From NCBI RefSeq assembly GCF_018223745.1, contig NZ_CP073653.1:983001-1047000 (forward strand): a stretch of DNA of 64,000 nucleotides, in the 5' to 3' direction. A program made the translations under genes and the position numbers. Positions 19,617-27,944 of this stretch are shown piece by piece (the first letter of the stretch is position 1; each line of letters opens with the position of its first letter). Origin of the DNA: Clostridium beijerinckii (GTDB lineage Bacteria > Bacillota > Clostridia > Clostridiales > Clostridiaceae). A model generated the notes under the pieces. The model did no database searches and was not told the DNA's origin. It saw only the letters and a program-made list of their open reading frames with translations.

Positions 19617-20723
19617 ATGGAACAAAAAGCGAATGGAAAAGTAACAAAGCCAAAAGACGATAAAAAAGATAAAAATGCTAAAATGGCGGCTGTGAAGGAA
19701 TTAATTGACAAGGGTAAAAAGAATGGTTCACTAACATATAAAGAAATCATGGAAGCTATGGATCATATTGATTTGAGCCCAGAGCAAATAGAAAAAATAT
19801 ATGAAGTTTTGGAAATGACAGGTGTTGAAATAATAGGTGAAATTGCGGATACAGAAACTGAAGAAGAAATTGATTTATCGGTCCCAGAAGGTATAGCTAT
19901 AGATGATCCAGTTCGAATGTATTTGAAAGAAATTGGAAAAGTGCCTTTATTGTCTTCTGAACAGGAAATAACTTATGCGAAAGAAATTGAAGAAGGAAAC
20001 CAAAAGGCTAAGAAAAAATTAGCTGAAGCGAATTTAAGATTAGTTGTAAGTATAGCTAAAAGATATGTTGGAAGAGGTATGTTATTCTTGGATTTAATTC
20101 AAGAAGGAAATTTAGGTCTTATTAAAGCTGTTGAAAAATTTGATTACAGAAAAGGATATAAATTTTCGACTTATGCTACATGGTGGATTAGGCAAGCAAT
20201 AACAAGAGCAATTGCAGATCAAGCTAGAACAATAAGAATACCTGTTCATATGGTAGAAACTATAAATAAGCTTATTAGAGTACAAAGACAATTGCTCCAA
20301 GAATTAGGTAGAGATCCATTCCCAGAAGAAATCTCGAAGGTTATGGAACTTCCAGTGGATAAGGTTCGCGAAATTCAAAAAATCGCACAAGAACCAGTTT
20401 CGTTAGAAACTCCAATAGGTGAAGAGGAAGACTCTCATTTAGGAGACTTTATTCCAGATGATGAAGCACCAGCACCAGCTGAAGCAGCAGCATTTACAAT
20501 GCTTAAGGAACAATTAATCAATGTCTTAGATACATTAACTCCTAGAGAAGAAAAAGTATTAAGATTAAGATTTGGACTTGATGACGGAAGAGCCAGAACA
20601 CTTGAAGAAGTAGGAAAAGAGTTCAATGTTACTAGAGAAAGAATTAGACAAATTGAAGCAAAAGCTTTAAGAAAATTAAGACATCCGTCAAGAAGCAAGA
20701 AATTAAAAGATTATCTAGATTAG
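19617..20723 (+). CDS. rpoD: RNA polymerase primary sigma factor (SigA/RpoD)
   Basis: This is the housekeeping sigma factor. A region 1.1-like N-terminus is followed by region 1.2/2 ([56 protein letters not shown]), region 3 and region 4 ([38 protein letters not shown]). The product is 368 residues when started at the ATG at 19617, which has AGGAGG at 19601-19606. An earlier in-frame TTG overlaps the dnaG stop. It is cotranscribed with dnaG. Confidence 0.96.
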   Translation: MEQKANGKVTKPKDDKKDKNAKMAAVKELIDKGKKNGSLTYKEIMEAMDHIDLSPEQIEKIYEVLEMTGVEIIGEIADTETEEEIDLSVPEGIAIDDPVRMYLKEIGKVPLLSSEQEITYAKEIEEGNQKAKKKLAEANLRLVVSIAKRYVGRGMLFLDLIQEGNLGLIKAVEKFDYRKGYKFSTYATWWIRQAITRAIADQARTIRIPVHMVETINKLIRVQRQLLQELGRDPFPEEISKVMELPVDKVREIQKIAQEPVSLETPIGEEEDSHLGDFIPDDEAPAPAEAAAFTMLKEQLINVLDTLTPREEKVLRLRFGLDDGRARTLEEVGKEFNVTRERIRQIEAKALRKLRHPSRSKKLKDYLD

Positions 20724-20729
20724 TATCTA

Positions 20730-20758
20730 AAAGCACCTAAAATTAGGTGCTTCTTTTT
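20730..20758 (+). terminator. rpoD terminator
   Basis: AAGCACCTAA and TTAGGTGCTT pair with a two-base loop, followed by CTTTTTA. It is a compact intrinsic terminator directly after rpoD. Confidence 0.85.
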
Positions 20759-20767
20759 AAATAAGGA

Positions 20768-20955
20768 ATTACCAAACTTTAAAACTAGATTTGTGTAGTG
20801 ACTTACCGAAATCATAAATATTTTGATTCAGAAAAGCTAAGAACTTTTAAGAGTTTATTTTCAAATATTTTCTTCATATTATGACCCTTGAGGTTACAAA
20901 TATATTTATGATTTCTAGTGAAGATATGAACTTAAGGTTTTAGCAACTTTGTAAA
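20768..20955. repeat. Imperfect inverted repeat between rpoD and trmK
   Basis: GAAATCATAAATATTT at 20808-20823 mirrors AAATATATTTATGATTTC at 20898-20915. Outside it, TTACCAAACTTTAAAAC mirrors GGTTTTAGCAACTTTGTAA loosely. The ~190-bp stretch has no gene. It may be a structured leader of trmK or a decayed MITE. Confidence 0.4.
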
Positions 20956-21027
20956 TACATTCATCTAATAAGTCGAATCCTTAAATTGGATATCTAAAAT
21001 TTATAAGTAAGACAAAAAGAGGTAAAT

Positions 21028-21720
21028 ATGGAATTAAGTAAAAGACTAAAATGGATTATAGAAAAAATTAATAAAGTGGAAGTAATAATGGATGTTGGAA
21101 CAGACCATGGATATATACCAATATATTTAGTTAAACATGATATAGCTAAAAAAGTTATTGCATCAGATATTAATAAGGATCCACTGAAAAAAGCTAAAAT
21201 TAATGCAGCACTTGATGGAGTGTTAGACAAGGTAGATTTAAGATTAGGAAGTGGTTTAGCTGTATTAAAAAATAAAGAAGCTCAATCTGTAATAATTGCA
21301 GGAATGGGTGGTAATTTAATTAGAGATATATTAGAAAATGATTTGGATAAGGTGAAAAAATTAGAATATTTAGTGCTTCAACCAGCACAAAATCCAGAAG
21401 TATTAAGAGAATATTTATATACTAGCGATTATGAAATATTAGAAGAGGATATTTGTTTGGATGAAGACAAGTATTATGAGATATTTAAAGTTAAGTATAA
21501 AAAGGGTGATTATATAAAATTAGATAATATATTTTATGAAATAAGTCCATTTATATTAAATAAAAAATTACCATTATTTAAATCATATATAGAAAGCAAA
21601 ATTGAAAAAAATGAAAAAGTAATGGATTTTATTAAAGATAATACTGAACATGCAATTTCAAGAAGAAATGAGTTAATAGAAAAAAATGAGAAGTTAAAGA
21701 AACTACTAAAAAGTTTTTAG
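21028..21720 (+). CDS. trmK: tRNA (adenine(22)-N1)-methyltransferase TrmK
   Basis: TrmK makes m1A22 in tRNA using SAM. The Rossmann motif MDVGTDHGYIPIYLV, acidic loop VIASDINKDPLKKAKINA and the AGMGGNLIRDIL/LQPAQNPEVLREYL segments are clear. The 230-residue length is typical, and the C-terminus is a coiled coil. It directly precedes the Nif3-like gene, as in Bacillus (yqfN-yqfO). Confidence 0.93.
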   Translation: MELSKRLKWIIEKINKVEVIMDVGTDHGYIPIYLVKHDIAKKVIASDINKDPLKKAKINAALDGVLDKVDLRLGSGLAVLKNKEAQSVIIAGMGGNLIRDILENDLDKVKKLEYLVLQPAQNPEVLREYLYTSDYEILEEDICLDEDKYYEIFKVKYKKGDYIKLDNIFYEISPFILNKKLPLFKSYIESKIEKNEKVMDFIKDNTEHAISRRNELIEKNEKLKKLLKSF

Positions 21721-21731
21721 GCGGTGAGATT

Positions 21732-22523
21732 ATGGTCCAAGTAAAAGATATAGGAAGAGAAATAGAAAGAGTTGCGCCAAAGTTTTTAATGGAGTCTTAT
21801 GATAATGTTGGTCTAACGGTTGGAGATGAAGAGAAGACTATAAACAAGGTTTTATTATCTTTAGATTGCACAAATGAAGTAATTGAGGAGGCAGTAGATT
21901 TAAGATGTGAGTTAATAATAACTCATCACCCACTGCTATTCAAAAGACCTAAGAGTATAGTTAAAGGAGATTTATTGGGGAACAAGTTGATAAATCTAAT
22001 CAAAGAGGATATAGCATTATACTCTTGCCATACCAATTTAGATAGTGCTAAAGGTGGAATTAACGAAACTATAGTTAGAATGCTAGGATTTGAGTCACAA
22101 GAAATTATTGAACCTAATGAATCTAATAATTATAAAGATGGCGGAATTGGAAGACTGGTTAAATTAGACGAAGAAATAATGTTGAATGATCTTATAGAAA
22201 TTATTAAAAAAAATTTAAATATAAAAAATATGAGGATTGTTAGGGGAAAAAATAAAGCAAGGACAATAGCTATAATTAATGGCAGTGGGCAAGATTTCTT
22301 TTATAAAGCAAAAGATCTTGGTGCAGACTGTATAATAACAGGGGATACAACATATCATTTTGCATCGGATTTCAAAGAATTAGGTATAAGCATAATAGAT
22401 GCAGGTCATTTCTCAACAGAATACCTTGTGTTCTTAAAAACATTGGATTTTTTAAGGGGAAAATTTAAAGATGTAGAGTTCATCGCTTCAAAAAAAAGTG
22501 AAGATCCTTATGAGTTTGTTTGA
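21732..22523 (+). CDS. Nif3-like dinuclear metal-centre protein
   Basis: This is a YqfO/YbgI-type protein that folds around a dinuclear metal centre. The conserved metal motifs are TNEVIEEA..ITHHPLLFK, CHTNLDSAKGG and GDTTYHFASDFKELGISIIDAGHFSTE. The 263 residues correspond to the short form without the inserted PII-like domain. The start 11 nt after trmK with TAGGCGGTG upstream indicates one operon. The biochemical role of the family is not settled. Confidence 0.9.
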   Translation: MVQVKDIGREIERVAPKFLMESYDNVGLTVGDEEKTINKVLLSLDCTNEVIEEAVDLRCELIITHHPLLFKRPKSIVKGDLLGNKLINLIKEDIALYSCHTNLDSAKGGINETIVRMLGFESQEIIEPNESNNYKDGGIGRLVKLDEEIMLNDLIEIIKKNLNIKNMRIVRGKNKARTIAIINGSGQDFFYKAKDLGADCIITGDTTYHFASDFKELGISIIDAGHFSTEYLVFLKTLDFLRGKFKDVEFIASKKSEDPYEFV

Positions 22524-22679
22524 TAAATTAATATTTAGTAAAACTTTATATTAAGGCTATAACTGCACTAAATTATTTAAATGTTAAGTTCTAATGCATA
22601 TAATTAATTGAAAAAGAGTTTACTAAAAAAATGAATAGGTGCATATACTAATAGTGTAATAATAATTGTGCGGTGAATT

Positions 22680-22985
22680 ATGGGGAAAGATCATGATTTT
22701 AATAATAAAAATAGTGAAGATTTAAAAGATGACTTGAAAAATTTCTTTAAACATAGTAAGAAAACAGTACGAAATTTTTTTAGGGGAGGAAGCAGAAGAA
22801 GTAAATATGGTGGATGGAATGGTAGATTTCCACCATTTTTTCCTAGCAAGAATCCTCTTTTATTTTTACTTTATCCTAAATTAATTGTTGGTGGACTTAT
22901 ATTATTAACGCTTCTATTCTGTGGCGTAAGTTTATATGGAATAATAGTAATACTATTATTAACAATAATATTTTTTTTAATATAA
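22680..22985 (+). CDS. Small membrane protein of unknown function
   Basis: The 101-residue product has a charged, Gly/Arg-rich N-terminal half (SKKTVRNFFRGGSRRSKYGG) and a C-terminal half of two closely spaced hydrophobic segments (LIVGGLILLTLLFCGVSLYG, IIVILLLTIIFFLI). I do not recognise a family. GTGCGGTG precedes the ATG. It lies alone between the trmK operon and rnpB. Confidence 0.6.
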   Translation: MGKDHDFNNKNSEDLKDDLKNFFKHSKKTVRNFFRGGSRRSKYGGWNGRFPPFFPSKNPLLFLLYPKLIVGGLILLTLLFCGVSLYGIIVILLLTIIFFLI

Positions 22986-23018
22986 CTATAATTTAGAAAT
23001 GTTGTGTAAAAAATATAT

Positions 23019-23047
23019 TTGCATCTTAAAAAGATATATGTTAATAT
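23019..23047 (+). promoter_or_regulatory. rnpB promoter
   Basis: TTGCAT (23019-23024) and TAATAT (23042-23047) are spaced by exactly 17 bp. Initiation about 7 nt downstream lands at the first paired base of the RNase P RNA. Confidence 0.7.
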
Positions 23048-23054
23048 AGATTTT

Positions 23055-23400
23055 GCGAGTGAGACGTGCAATCGCTGCTAGACTTGATCTAGGAGAGGAA
23101 AGTCCGAGCTCCATAGGGCAGGGTGCTGGATAACGTCCAGTCAAGGCGACTTGAAGGAAAGTGCAACAGAGATATACCGCCTAAGTTTACTTAGGTAAGG
23201 GTGGAAAGGTGATGGTAAGAGCTCACCAGCGTGATGGAGACTTCACGGCTATGTAAACCCCACTTGGAGCAAGACCGAATAGAGAGGCAATTAAAGGGGC
23301 TGCCCGTCCCGCCTCTGGGTGCGTCGCTTGAGCTTACTGGCAACAGTAGGCCTAGATAGATGATTGCTTAATACAGAACTCGGCTTATGGCTTATCTCGC
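23055..23400 (+). ncRNA. rnpB: RNase P RNA
   Basis: This is the catalytic RNA that trims pre-tRNA 5' leaders. Conserved blocks are present in order: GAGGAAAGTCCGAGCTCC, GGGTGCTGGATAACGTCC, GGAAAGTGCAACAGAGA, TAAGGGTGGAAAGGTG, AGAGCTCACCAGC, GTAAACCCCACTTGGAGC, AAGACCGAATAG and, near the 3' end, AACTCGGCTTATGG. The ends pair as GCGAG (23055) with CTCGC (23396-23400). The length is about 346 nt. Boundaries are good to a few bases. The integrated island begins just downstream. Confidence 0.95.
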
Positions 23401-23408
23401 ATTAGTAA

Positions 23409-23471
23409 AATAGGCAGTTGAGAGAATGGAAGGATAACTTCTTCCGACATTCTTCCGACGGCTATTTTTTT
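23409..23471 (+). terminator. rnpB terminator, overlapping the integrase end
   Basis: AATAGGCAG..AGAATG..GAAG pairs imperfectly with CTTCCGACATTCTTCCGAC.GGCTATT and is followed by a run of seven Ts. The T-run encodes, on the other strand, the last lysines and stop (CTA at 23462-23464) of the integrase. The island boundary therefore probably lies within or next to this terminator. TCTTCCGAC occurs twice here (as CTTCCGACATTCTTCCGAC). Confidence 0.65.
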
Positions 23472-24631
23472 ATGTTTATTTTAGATGGAAATAGTAAATT
23501 TGAGAGCTTTTCAGTAGCTGATTTCTGCATTTCATTAGTAACATGAGAATATATATTTAAAGTCGTACTAATATCTGAATGTCCTAATCTGGTTTGAATA
23601 ATTTTAAAATCAATGCCTTCTTGTAAAAGTAAAGTGGCATTTGAATGACGCAAATCATGAAAACGAACTTTTTTATTAAGTCCTGATTTTTCTACTAGTC
23701 TTCTAAATTTTAATGTGTAGTAATTAGGATGTATATATTGGCCAGATTTCCAAGTAAAAATAAAATCATACTCTCTATTATTAAATTTATTTTTTATATA
23801 ATTTTCACCGTACTCTAGTTTGTTGAGGTTTTGAATTTTTTTATGAGATTTTAGTAAGTCTAGAAGTTCATTTGAAATAGATATACTTCGCTCACTCTCA
23901 ATGGTTTTAGGGGTTCCTATTTCAACTGATGTATTAGTATATATAAGATTATTAGTTATATTTACAATATTGCTTGCAAAATCAATGTTACTCCATTCTA
24001 GCCCAGCTACTTCACCACGCCTAAGCCCGAGTTCCATAGTTACTATTAGGCAAAGCTTGAAAGCATAATCTGCATATTCATTTGGATCTAAGCTTGATAA
24101 TAGCAAATTAAATTCATCAATGCTTAAAGTATTTGAGATGAATTTATTTCTTTTAGGTTTTTCAATAAATTTACATATATTATCATTAATAATCTGTAGT
24201 CTTACAGCTCTGTTCAATGAATTATTTATTACACCATAAATTCCCTCTAAAGTAGTATTGCTTAAGCCTTTCTTTTTTTCAGCACTTAAAAGCTTTTCTA
24301 TTAGTATAGGTTTAAGATCTTTAAGAAGATATTGCCAAATATAAGGTTTTATCTTATGTTCATAAATAGATTTATATCTTTCATAAGTATTAATTTTTCT
24401 ATTTTCCTTAATGTAGTCTTCAAGCCAATCAGTAACATAAGCATCATATGTAAGTTTTTTTGGCTCTACAAATCCATTGGCGTATTTGTACATTGCTTCA
24501 TTTAATGCCTCTAATGCTTCCTTTTTTGTTTTACCTCCACATCGTTCGATTCTTTTTCGTTTCCCATCAATAGAAGGTAATTCAAATGAATAGTACCATC
24601 TACTACCTTTCTTTCTAACGCTTCCTTCCAT
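23462..24631 (-). CDS. int: Tyrosine-type site-specific integrase
   Basis: This is a phage/ICE integrase of 389 residues. The N-terminal arm-binding domain (GSRWYYSFELPSIDGKRKRIE) and SAM-like core-binding domain precede the catalytic domain. The catalytic residues are visible: Arg in LGLRRGEVAGLEW (~204), HDLRH (His325, Arg328), LGHSDIS (His351) and nucleophile Tyr361 in NIYSHV. On the minus strand, GGAGGTG precedes the ATG. It is the first gene of the island and points toward rnpB, the usual position next to attL. Confidence 0.93.
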   Translation of the reverse strand: MEGSVRKKGSRWYYSFELPSIDGKRKRIERCGGKTKKEALEALNEAMYKYANGFVEPKKLTYDAYVTDWLEDYIKENRKINTYERYKSIYEHKIKPYIWQYLLKDLKPILIEKLLSAEKKKGLSNTTLEGIYGVINNSLNRAVRLQIINDNICKFIEKPKRNKFISNTLSIDEFNLLLSSLDPNEYADYAFKLCLIVTMELGLRRGEVAGLEWSNIDFASNIVNITNNLIYTNTSVEIGTPKTIESERSISISNELLDLLKSHKKIQNLNKLEYGENYIKNKFNNREYDFIFTWKSGQYIHPNYYTLKFRRLVEKSGLNKKVRFHDLRHSNATLLLQEGIDFKIIQTRLGHSDISTTLNIYSHVTNEMQKSATEKLSNLLFPSKINIKK

Positions 24632-24791
24632 GTTTTAACACCTCCACGTTAGCTATTGTTTCAAAACTTGCATTATTTATACTATAGAGTTCTTCATCTT
24701 TTTCTTGTATTAAATTTTCTTTTTCATCTATATCCCTTTTATAAACAATATCATTATCAAGTTTTATTTTTAAAATATACTCCCATGGCAT
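24615..24791 (-). CDS. Small protein upstream of and overlapping int
   Basis: The 58-residue product reads MPWEYILKIKLDNDIVYKRD, then an acidic segment and NVEVLKHGRKR. The start at 24791 is chosen because GAGAGGGG lies just upstream; an earlier in-frame ATG (24875) lacks such a site. It overlaps the integrase start by 17 nt, so the two are coupled. I recognise no family. It may be an accessory recombination protein by position only. Confidence 0.55.
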   Translation of the reverse strand: MPWEYILKIKLDNDIVYKRDIDEKENLIQEKDEELYSINNASFETIANVEVLKHGRKR

Positions 24792-24985
24792 TAAAATTTC
24801 CCCTCTCAATGGCGAACGTATGTTCCATGGTAAATTATAGCACCTATGAAAATTCATTTCAATATCTTTAAACAAATTTTTTAAAATTCAAAAGAAAATT
24901 ATACTATTTAACAAATTAAGGTCAAAAACAGTACAAAACACAAACAAAAAACTATAGATAAAAATCTATAGTCTATTTCAATTCA

Positions 24986-25360
24986 TTATTTACTTTTAGA
25001 GTTTTCAATTAATTTTTTTACATCTAATCCTACAGCATCTAATTGTCTAATAATATTTTCAACATCTTCAGCAGTTAACTCATGAGAATATCCTTTATCA
25101 ATTTCTATTTCTATAGTTTGATTATGTAGCTTTCCAGAGTAGATCTTTGCACATCGATCATCAGTCCTACCTAAAAGATAATCTATACTACAATCAAAAT
25201 AATCAGCAATTTTAATTAAGACATCATCTTTGGGAAATCTATTTCCCTTTTCCCAATTAGTTATTGTTGCGGGTTCAACGTTCATTATTTTAGCAAAGTC
25301 TTTGCTTAATAATTCCTTTTCTTCACGAAGCTCTTTTAGCCTATCAGGGAATTTACTCAT
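24986..25360 (-). CDS. CI-like phage repressor (XRE HTH)
   Basis: The 124-residue protein begins with a standard XRE HTH (RLKELREEKELLSKDFAKIM, NVEPATITNWEKGNRFPKDD, YFDCSIDYLLGRTDD). A short C-terminal domain lacks the Ser-Lys protease motif of LexA/CI, so induction would need another route, such as the antirepressor at 28989. It is divergent from the Cro-like gene across an operator array. A minus-strand -10 TATAAT lies at 25379-25384. Confidence 0.85.
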   Translation of the reverse strand: MSKFPDRLKELREEKELLSKDFAKIMNVEPATITNWEKGNRFPKDDVLIKIADYFDCSIDYLLGRTDDRCAKIYSGKLHNQTIEIEIDKGYSHELTAEDVENIIRQLDAVGLDVKKLIENSKSK

Positions 25361-25460
25361 AATATCACCACCATATATATTATAAACGATTTGCTAATTA
25401 ATAAACACTTAATTAACAAAATGAAAATAAAATTTATAAAAGTTGCAATAAATATATTGA

Positions 25461-25540
25461 AATTATCATAACGTTAATTTATAATAAAATTAAATTAGCA
25501 ATATGTTAATTTGGAATATATAATTAGCATAATGATAATT
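25461..25540. promoter_or_regulatory. Operator array O1-O3 and early promoter
   Basis: Three near-palindromic 19-mers fit AATTAKCATWAYGWTAATT (one position differs in O2): O1 at 25461-25479, O2 at 25493-25511 and O3 at 25522-25540. Centre spacings are 32 and 29 bp, about three helical turns. A rightward promoter, TTAGCA (25495-25500) and TATAAT (25519-25524) with 18 bp between, is covered by O2 and O3. A half-site (TTTGCTAATTA) near 25390 lies over the leftward promoter. This is a lambda-like switch. Confidence 0.75.
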
Positions 25541-25589
25541 GGAGAGGGTTTCCTGTTATCATTTAGGCAATTTAAAAGGAGAAGTGAAA

Positions 25590-25814
25590 ATGTATAGTAA
25601 ATTAAAAGGTCTTATGGTAGAAAAAGATATTACTCAGCAAGAATTAGCCAAAATATTAGAGATATCAGTTAGCACACTAAATTTTAAAATAAATGGTAGA
25701 TCTGATTTTAGTGTAAAAGAGGCTAAATTGGTTTCAAGTTTCTTTGGAAAAACAGTAGAAGAAATATTTATTATTGATGAAGTCAAAAAAATGAAATCTG
25801 GTAGATATGCTTAA
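25590..25814 (+). CDS. Cro-like XRE HTH protein
   Basis: The 74-residue protein is almost entirely one HTH (LKGLMVEKDITQQELAKILE, ISVSTLNFKINGRSDFSVKE). The start at 25590 follows AAAGGAGAAGTG; an upstream in-frame ATG at 25539 lies inside operator O3 and is unlikely. As the first rightward gene it probably competes with the CI-like repressor for O1-O3. Confidence 0.8.
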   Translation: MYSKLKGLMVEKDITQQELAKILEISVSTLNFKINGRSDFSVKEAKLVSSFFGKTVEEIFIIDEVKKMKSGRYA

Positions 25815-26037
25815 CAGAACTGAAAAATGTGAAAATTTAGGCTTAGGTGTGATTTATAAATCAAGTGAAGCGCGATGGGCAGCGCCAAATGAAGTAATCC
25901 GATGGCTGACATCCATAATGCGGCCTCTTATTAAAGTAGGAGCTGATGGAATCACGCTTCTGGATATAATGTCCCCTGAGGGTAAATTATGCTCCTTGAG
26001 AGTATACTATCTCCATTGTGAGGATAAGCTTAGATAA
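25807..26037 (+). CDS. Hypothetical protein overlapping the Cro-like gene
   Basis: The 76-residue frame opens with an ATG inside the last codons of the Cro-like gene (8-nt overlap). It has clearly higher GC than its neighbours, including WAAPNEVIRWLTSIMRPLIK and ADGITLLDIMSPEGKL. I recognise no family. The overlap suggests coupling, but coding status rests only on the open frame and context. Confidence 0.45.
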   Translation: MLNRTEKCENLGLGVIYKSSEARWAAPNEVIRWLTSIMRPLIKVGADGITLLDIMSPEGKLCSLRVYYLHCEDKLR

Positions 26038-26118
26038 ATTCAGATGGAGACAAAATTCAACATGAAAAGTTTCACTTTATAAAGGATTGGTTATGGGAAT
26101 GAGAATAGGGGGATGGGA

Positions 26119-26340
26119 ATGGAGCCAGTTTTATATACTGTATCTGAAGCTGCAGAATTATTAAAAGTTAATAGGAATTCTGTATATGATCTATTAAAGA
26201 AAAATGTAATAAGAGGATTAAAGCTTGGAAGTTTAAAAATAACTAGGATTGAATTAATGAAGTTTTTAGAAGAAAACAATGGAAAGGATTTATCTAACTT
26301 AGAAGACATTAAAGATTTAACTTTTGATAGGGAGGAATAG
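26119..26340 (+). CDS. Excisionase-family DNA-binding protein
   Basis: The 73-residue product contains a MerR-like winged helix typical of excisionases (LYTVSEAAELLKVNRNSVYD, GLKLGSLKITRIELMKFLEE). It could act as Xis with the integrase or as a regulator. The ATG at 26119 has GGGGG at an 8-9 nt distance; the ATG at 26113 is too close. Confidence 0.75.
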   Translation: MEPVLYTVSEAAELLKVNRNSVYDLLKKNVIRGLKLGSLKITRIELMKFLEENNGKDLSNLEDIKDLTFDREE

Positions 26341-26422
26341 TCATTTAAGTATCTATCCAAGATAATAGAATGAATTCATTTCCGTGCATATAACTAACAA
26401 TTTTAGAAAGAAGGGATTTAGA

Positions 26423-26614
26423 TTGATTAGAAAATTTGAAGGATTAACAGCCAATGATTTAATAGAAATATTAAAGAATTATCCAAGGGATACAAAAGTA
26501 TGTACTCAAATGCTTGGAGAGAATTTCCCGGTTAAACAAGTTGAAGAGTGTATTTATTATGACTTTGAAAAGGGTAAAAGAGGAGAGGAACATGCGGGAG
26601 TTCTAGTAAAATAA
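26423..26614 (+). CDS. Small conserved-type phage protein
   Basis: The ~63-residue product begins at TTG 26423 after AAAGAAGGGA. A longer frame from a GTG at 26384 has no such site. The sequence KFEGLTANDLIEILKNYPRD and the end GEEHAGVLVK have the pattern of small proteins that follow early regulators in Firmicute phages. Function is unknown. Confidence 0.5.
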   Translation: MIRKFEGLTANDLIEILKNYPRDTKVCTQMLGENFPVKQVEECIYYDFEKGKRGEEHAGVLVK

Positions 26615-26638
26615 GACACCATTAAATCAGGGAGAAAA

Positions 26639-26767
26639 GTGAATTTAAAAATCTTCAAATGTTATATCTATGTATGTAATTCAATTGGAATAAGTCCATC
26701 TTGGGATGGACTTGAAAGGTTTAGAAAATTTTATTTATGGGAGTGTGGAAATGATGGCAGATATTAA
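26639..26767 (+). CDS. Possible 42-residue phage protein
   Basis: A GTG-started frame with GGGAGAAAA upstream overlaps the start of the replisome organizer by 17 nt. It contains GISPSWDGLERFRKFYLWEC, a tryptophan pattern that recalls small phage HNH-like proteins but is far too short to act as one. It could be a remnant or a coupled leader peptide. A hairpin (AAGTCCATCTTGGGATGGACTT region, 26693-26714) lies within it. Confidence 0.3.
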   Translation: MNLKIFKCYIYVCNSIGISPSWDGLERFRKFYLWECGNDGRY

Positions 26768-27944
26768 ATGGATTAAACTAGCTACTGGTATGCCGGATGA
26801 TGAAAAAATGAGATTAATAGATGCATTGCCAGAGAGAGATACGGTTCACTATTTATGGATAAGATTACTTATACAAGCTGCCAAGACTAATTCTGATGGT
26901 GAGATATTTTTATCAGAGGATATACCATATACTGATAAAATGCTGTCTGTATTATTTTCTAGACCGTTAGCATCTATAAAGCTTGCACTGAAAACATTAT
27001 CTCGTCTTGGGATGATAGAGATATCTCTTGATAAGATAATTAGAATTGTAAACTGGGACAAGCATCAGAACATTGAAGGAATGGAAAGAGTTCGTGAACA
27101 AAATAGAAAAAGGGCTGAGAATCATAGAGAAAAAAAGAAACTAGAACAGAAAGCTACTAAAAGCAATAATGAAGAAGTTTATGAGAATGAAGTCACAGAA
27201 GAAGATAAAGATTTAAATGAAAATCAGGCATTAGAAAATAATGAAGAAGCGTCTACTAATTCTATTGGTGATAATAACACTAATAATTTCACTGATAATG
27301 CTGGCAGTAATAACACTGTAGAAACAGCTGATAGCAATTTTGAGGTTACTAAAAATACATGTAACGTTATGCAAAATGAAAGTAACGTTACTGTAACGGA
27401 ACAGAATAAGAAAGAGATAGAGAACAAGAAAAAGAATAAGAAAGAGAAGAGAGAGATACAGACTAAGAGAAAAAATAGTATTTGTGAAATAAATAATAAA
27501 AGCTCAACTTGTGAGGAAGAAGAAAGTCAGTCAAATCCTTTTGAGAATTACAATACTAAAACTGAAACAGTAGTAGAAGAGGAGATAAATACTAAAGCTT
27601 TAGAGCTTATGAGATATCATGAAAAAATAACAGGAAAAGTTGGTGGATGCGATTATGTTTCACTTAGATCAGCTATTAATATTCATGGAGATAAGCGGGT
27701 TAAGATGGCAATGGATATAGGTTTTGAAAAAAATTGCCCAGAAATAAAGTATGCAATTGGTATATTAAAAAATTGGAGAAGAGACGGGTATCCCAAAGAT
27801 GATATGGAGGGTAAGATAAATGGGGTTAGAAGCACTGGAAAGAATAACTCAGCAGATAAAAATGAATTCGCAGGATTCAAGCCAAAGGAACCTCGAAAAC
27901 TTACAGAAGAGCAGAGAAAGAGAGCGGAAGCAAACCTCATATAA
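26751..27944 (+). CDS. Phage replisome organizer
   Basis: The N-terminal ~125 residues match the phage replisome-organizer winged-helix family (DIKWIKLATGMPDDEKMRLI, YLWIRLLIQAAKTNSDGEIF, RIVNWDKHQNIEGMERVREQ). A long low-complexity Asn/Glu/Lys linker follows. A C-terminal DnaD-like helical domain comes near residues 290-360 (ALELMRYHEKITGKVGGCDY, EIKYAIGILKNWRRDGYPKD). It would bind the element's origin and recruit the loader encoded next. GGGAG at 26739-26743 supports a start at 26751 or 26754. Its 3' end overlaps the DnaC-like gene by 125 nt. Confidence 0.85.
   Translation: MMADIKWIKLATGMPDDEKMRLIDALPERDTVHYLWIRLLIQAAKTNSDGEIFLSEDIPYTDKMLSVLFSRPLASIKLALKTLSRLGMIEISLDKIIRIVNWDKHQNIEGMERVREQNRKRAENHREKKKLEQKATKSNNEEVYENEVTEEDKDLNENQALENNEEASTNSIGDNNTNNFTDNAGSNNTVETADSNFEVTKNTCNVMQNESNVTVTEQNKKEIENKKKNKKEKREIQTKRKNSICEINNKSSTCEEEESQSNPFENYNTKTETVVEEEINTKALELMRYHEKITGKVGGCDYVSLRSAINIHGDKRVKMAMDIGFEKNCPEIKYAIGILKNWRRDGYPKDDMEGKINGVRSTGKNNSADKNEFAGFKPKEPRKLTEEQRKRAEANLI

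Noticed and set aside
24656..24871. 71-codon plus-strand frame
   Set aside because: It is antisense to the small gene upstream of int and has a low-complexity Leu/Tyr/Phe-rich translation typical of a shadow frame.
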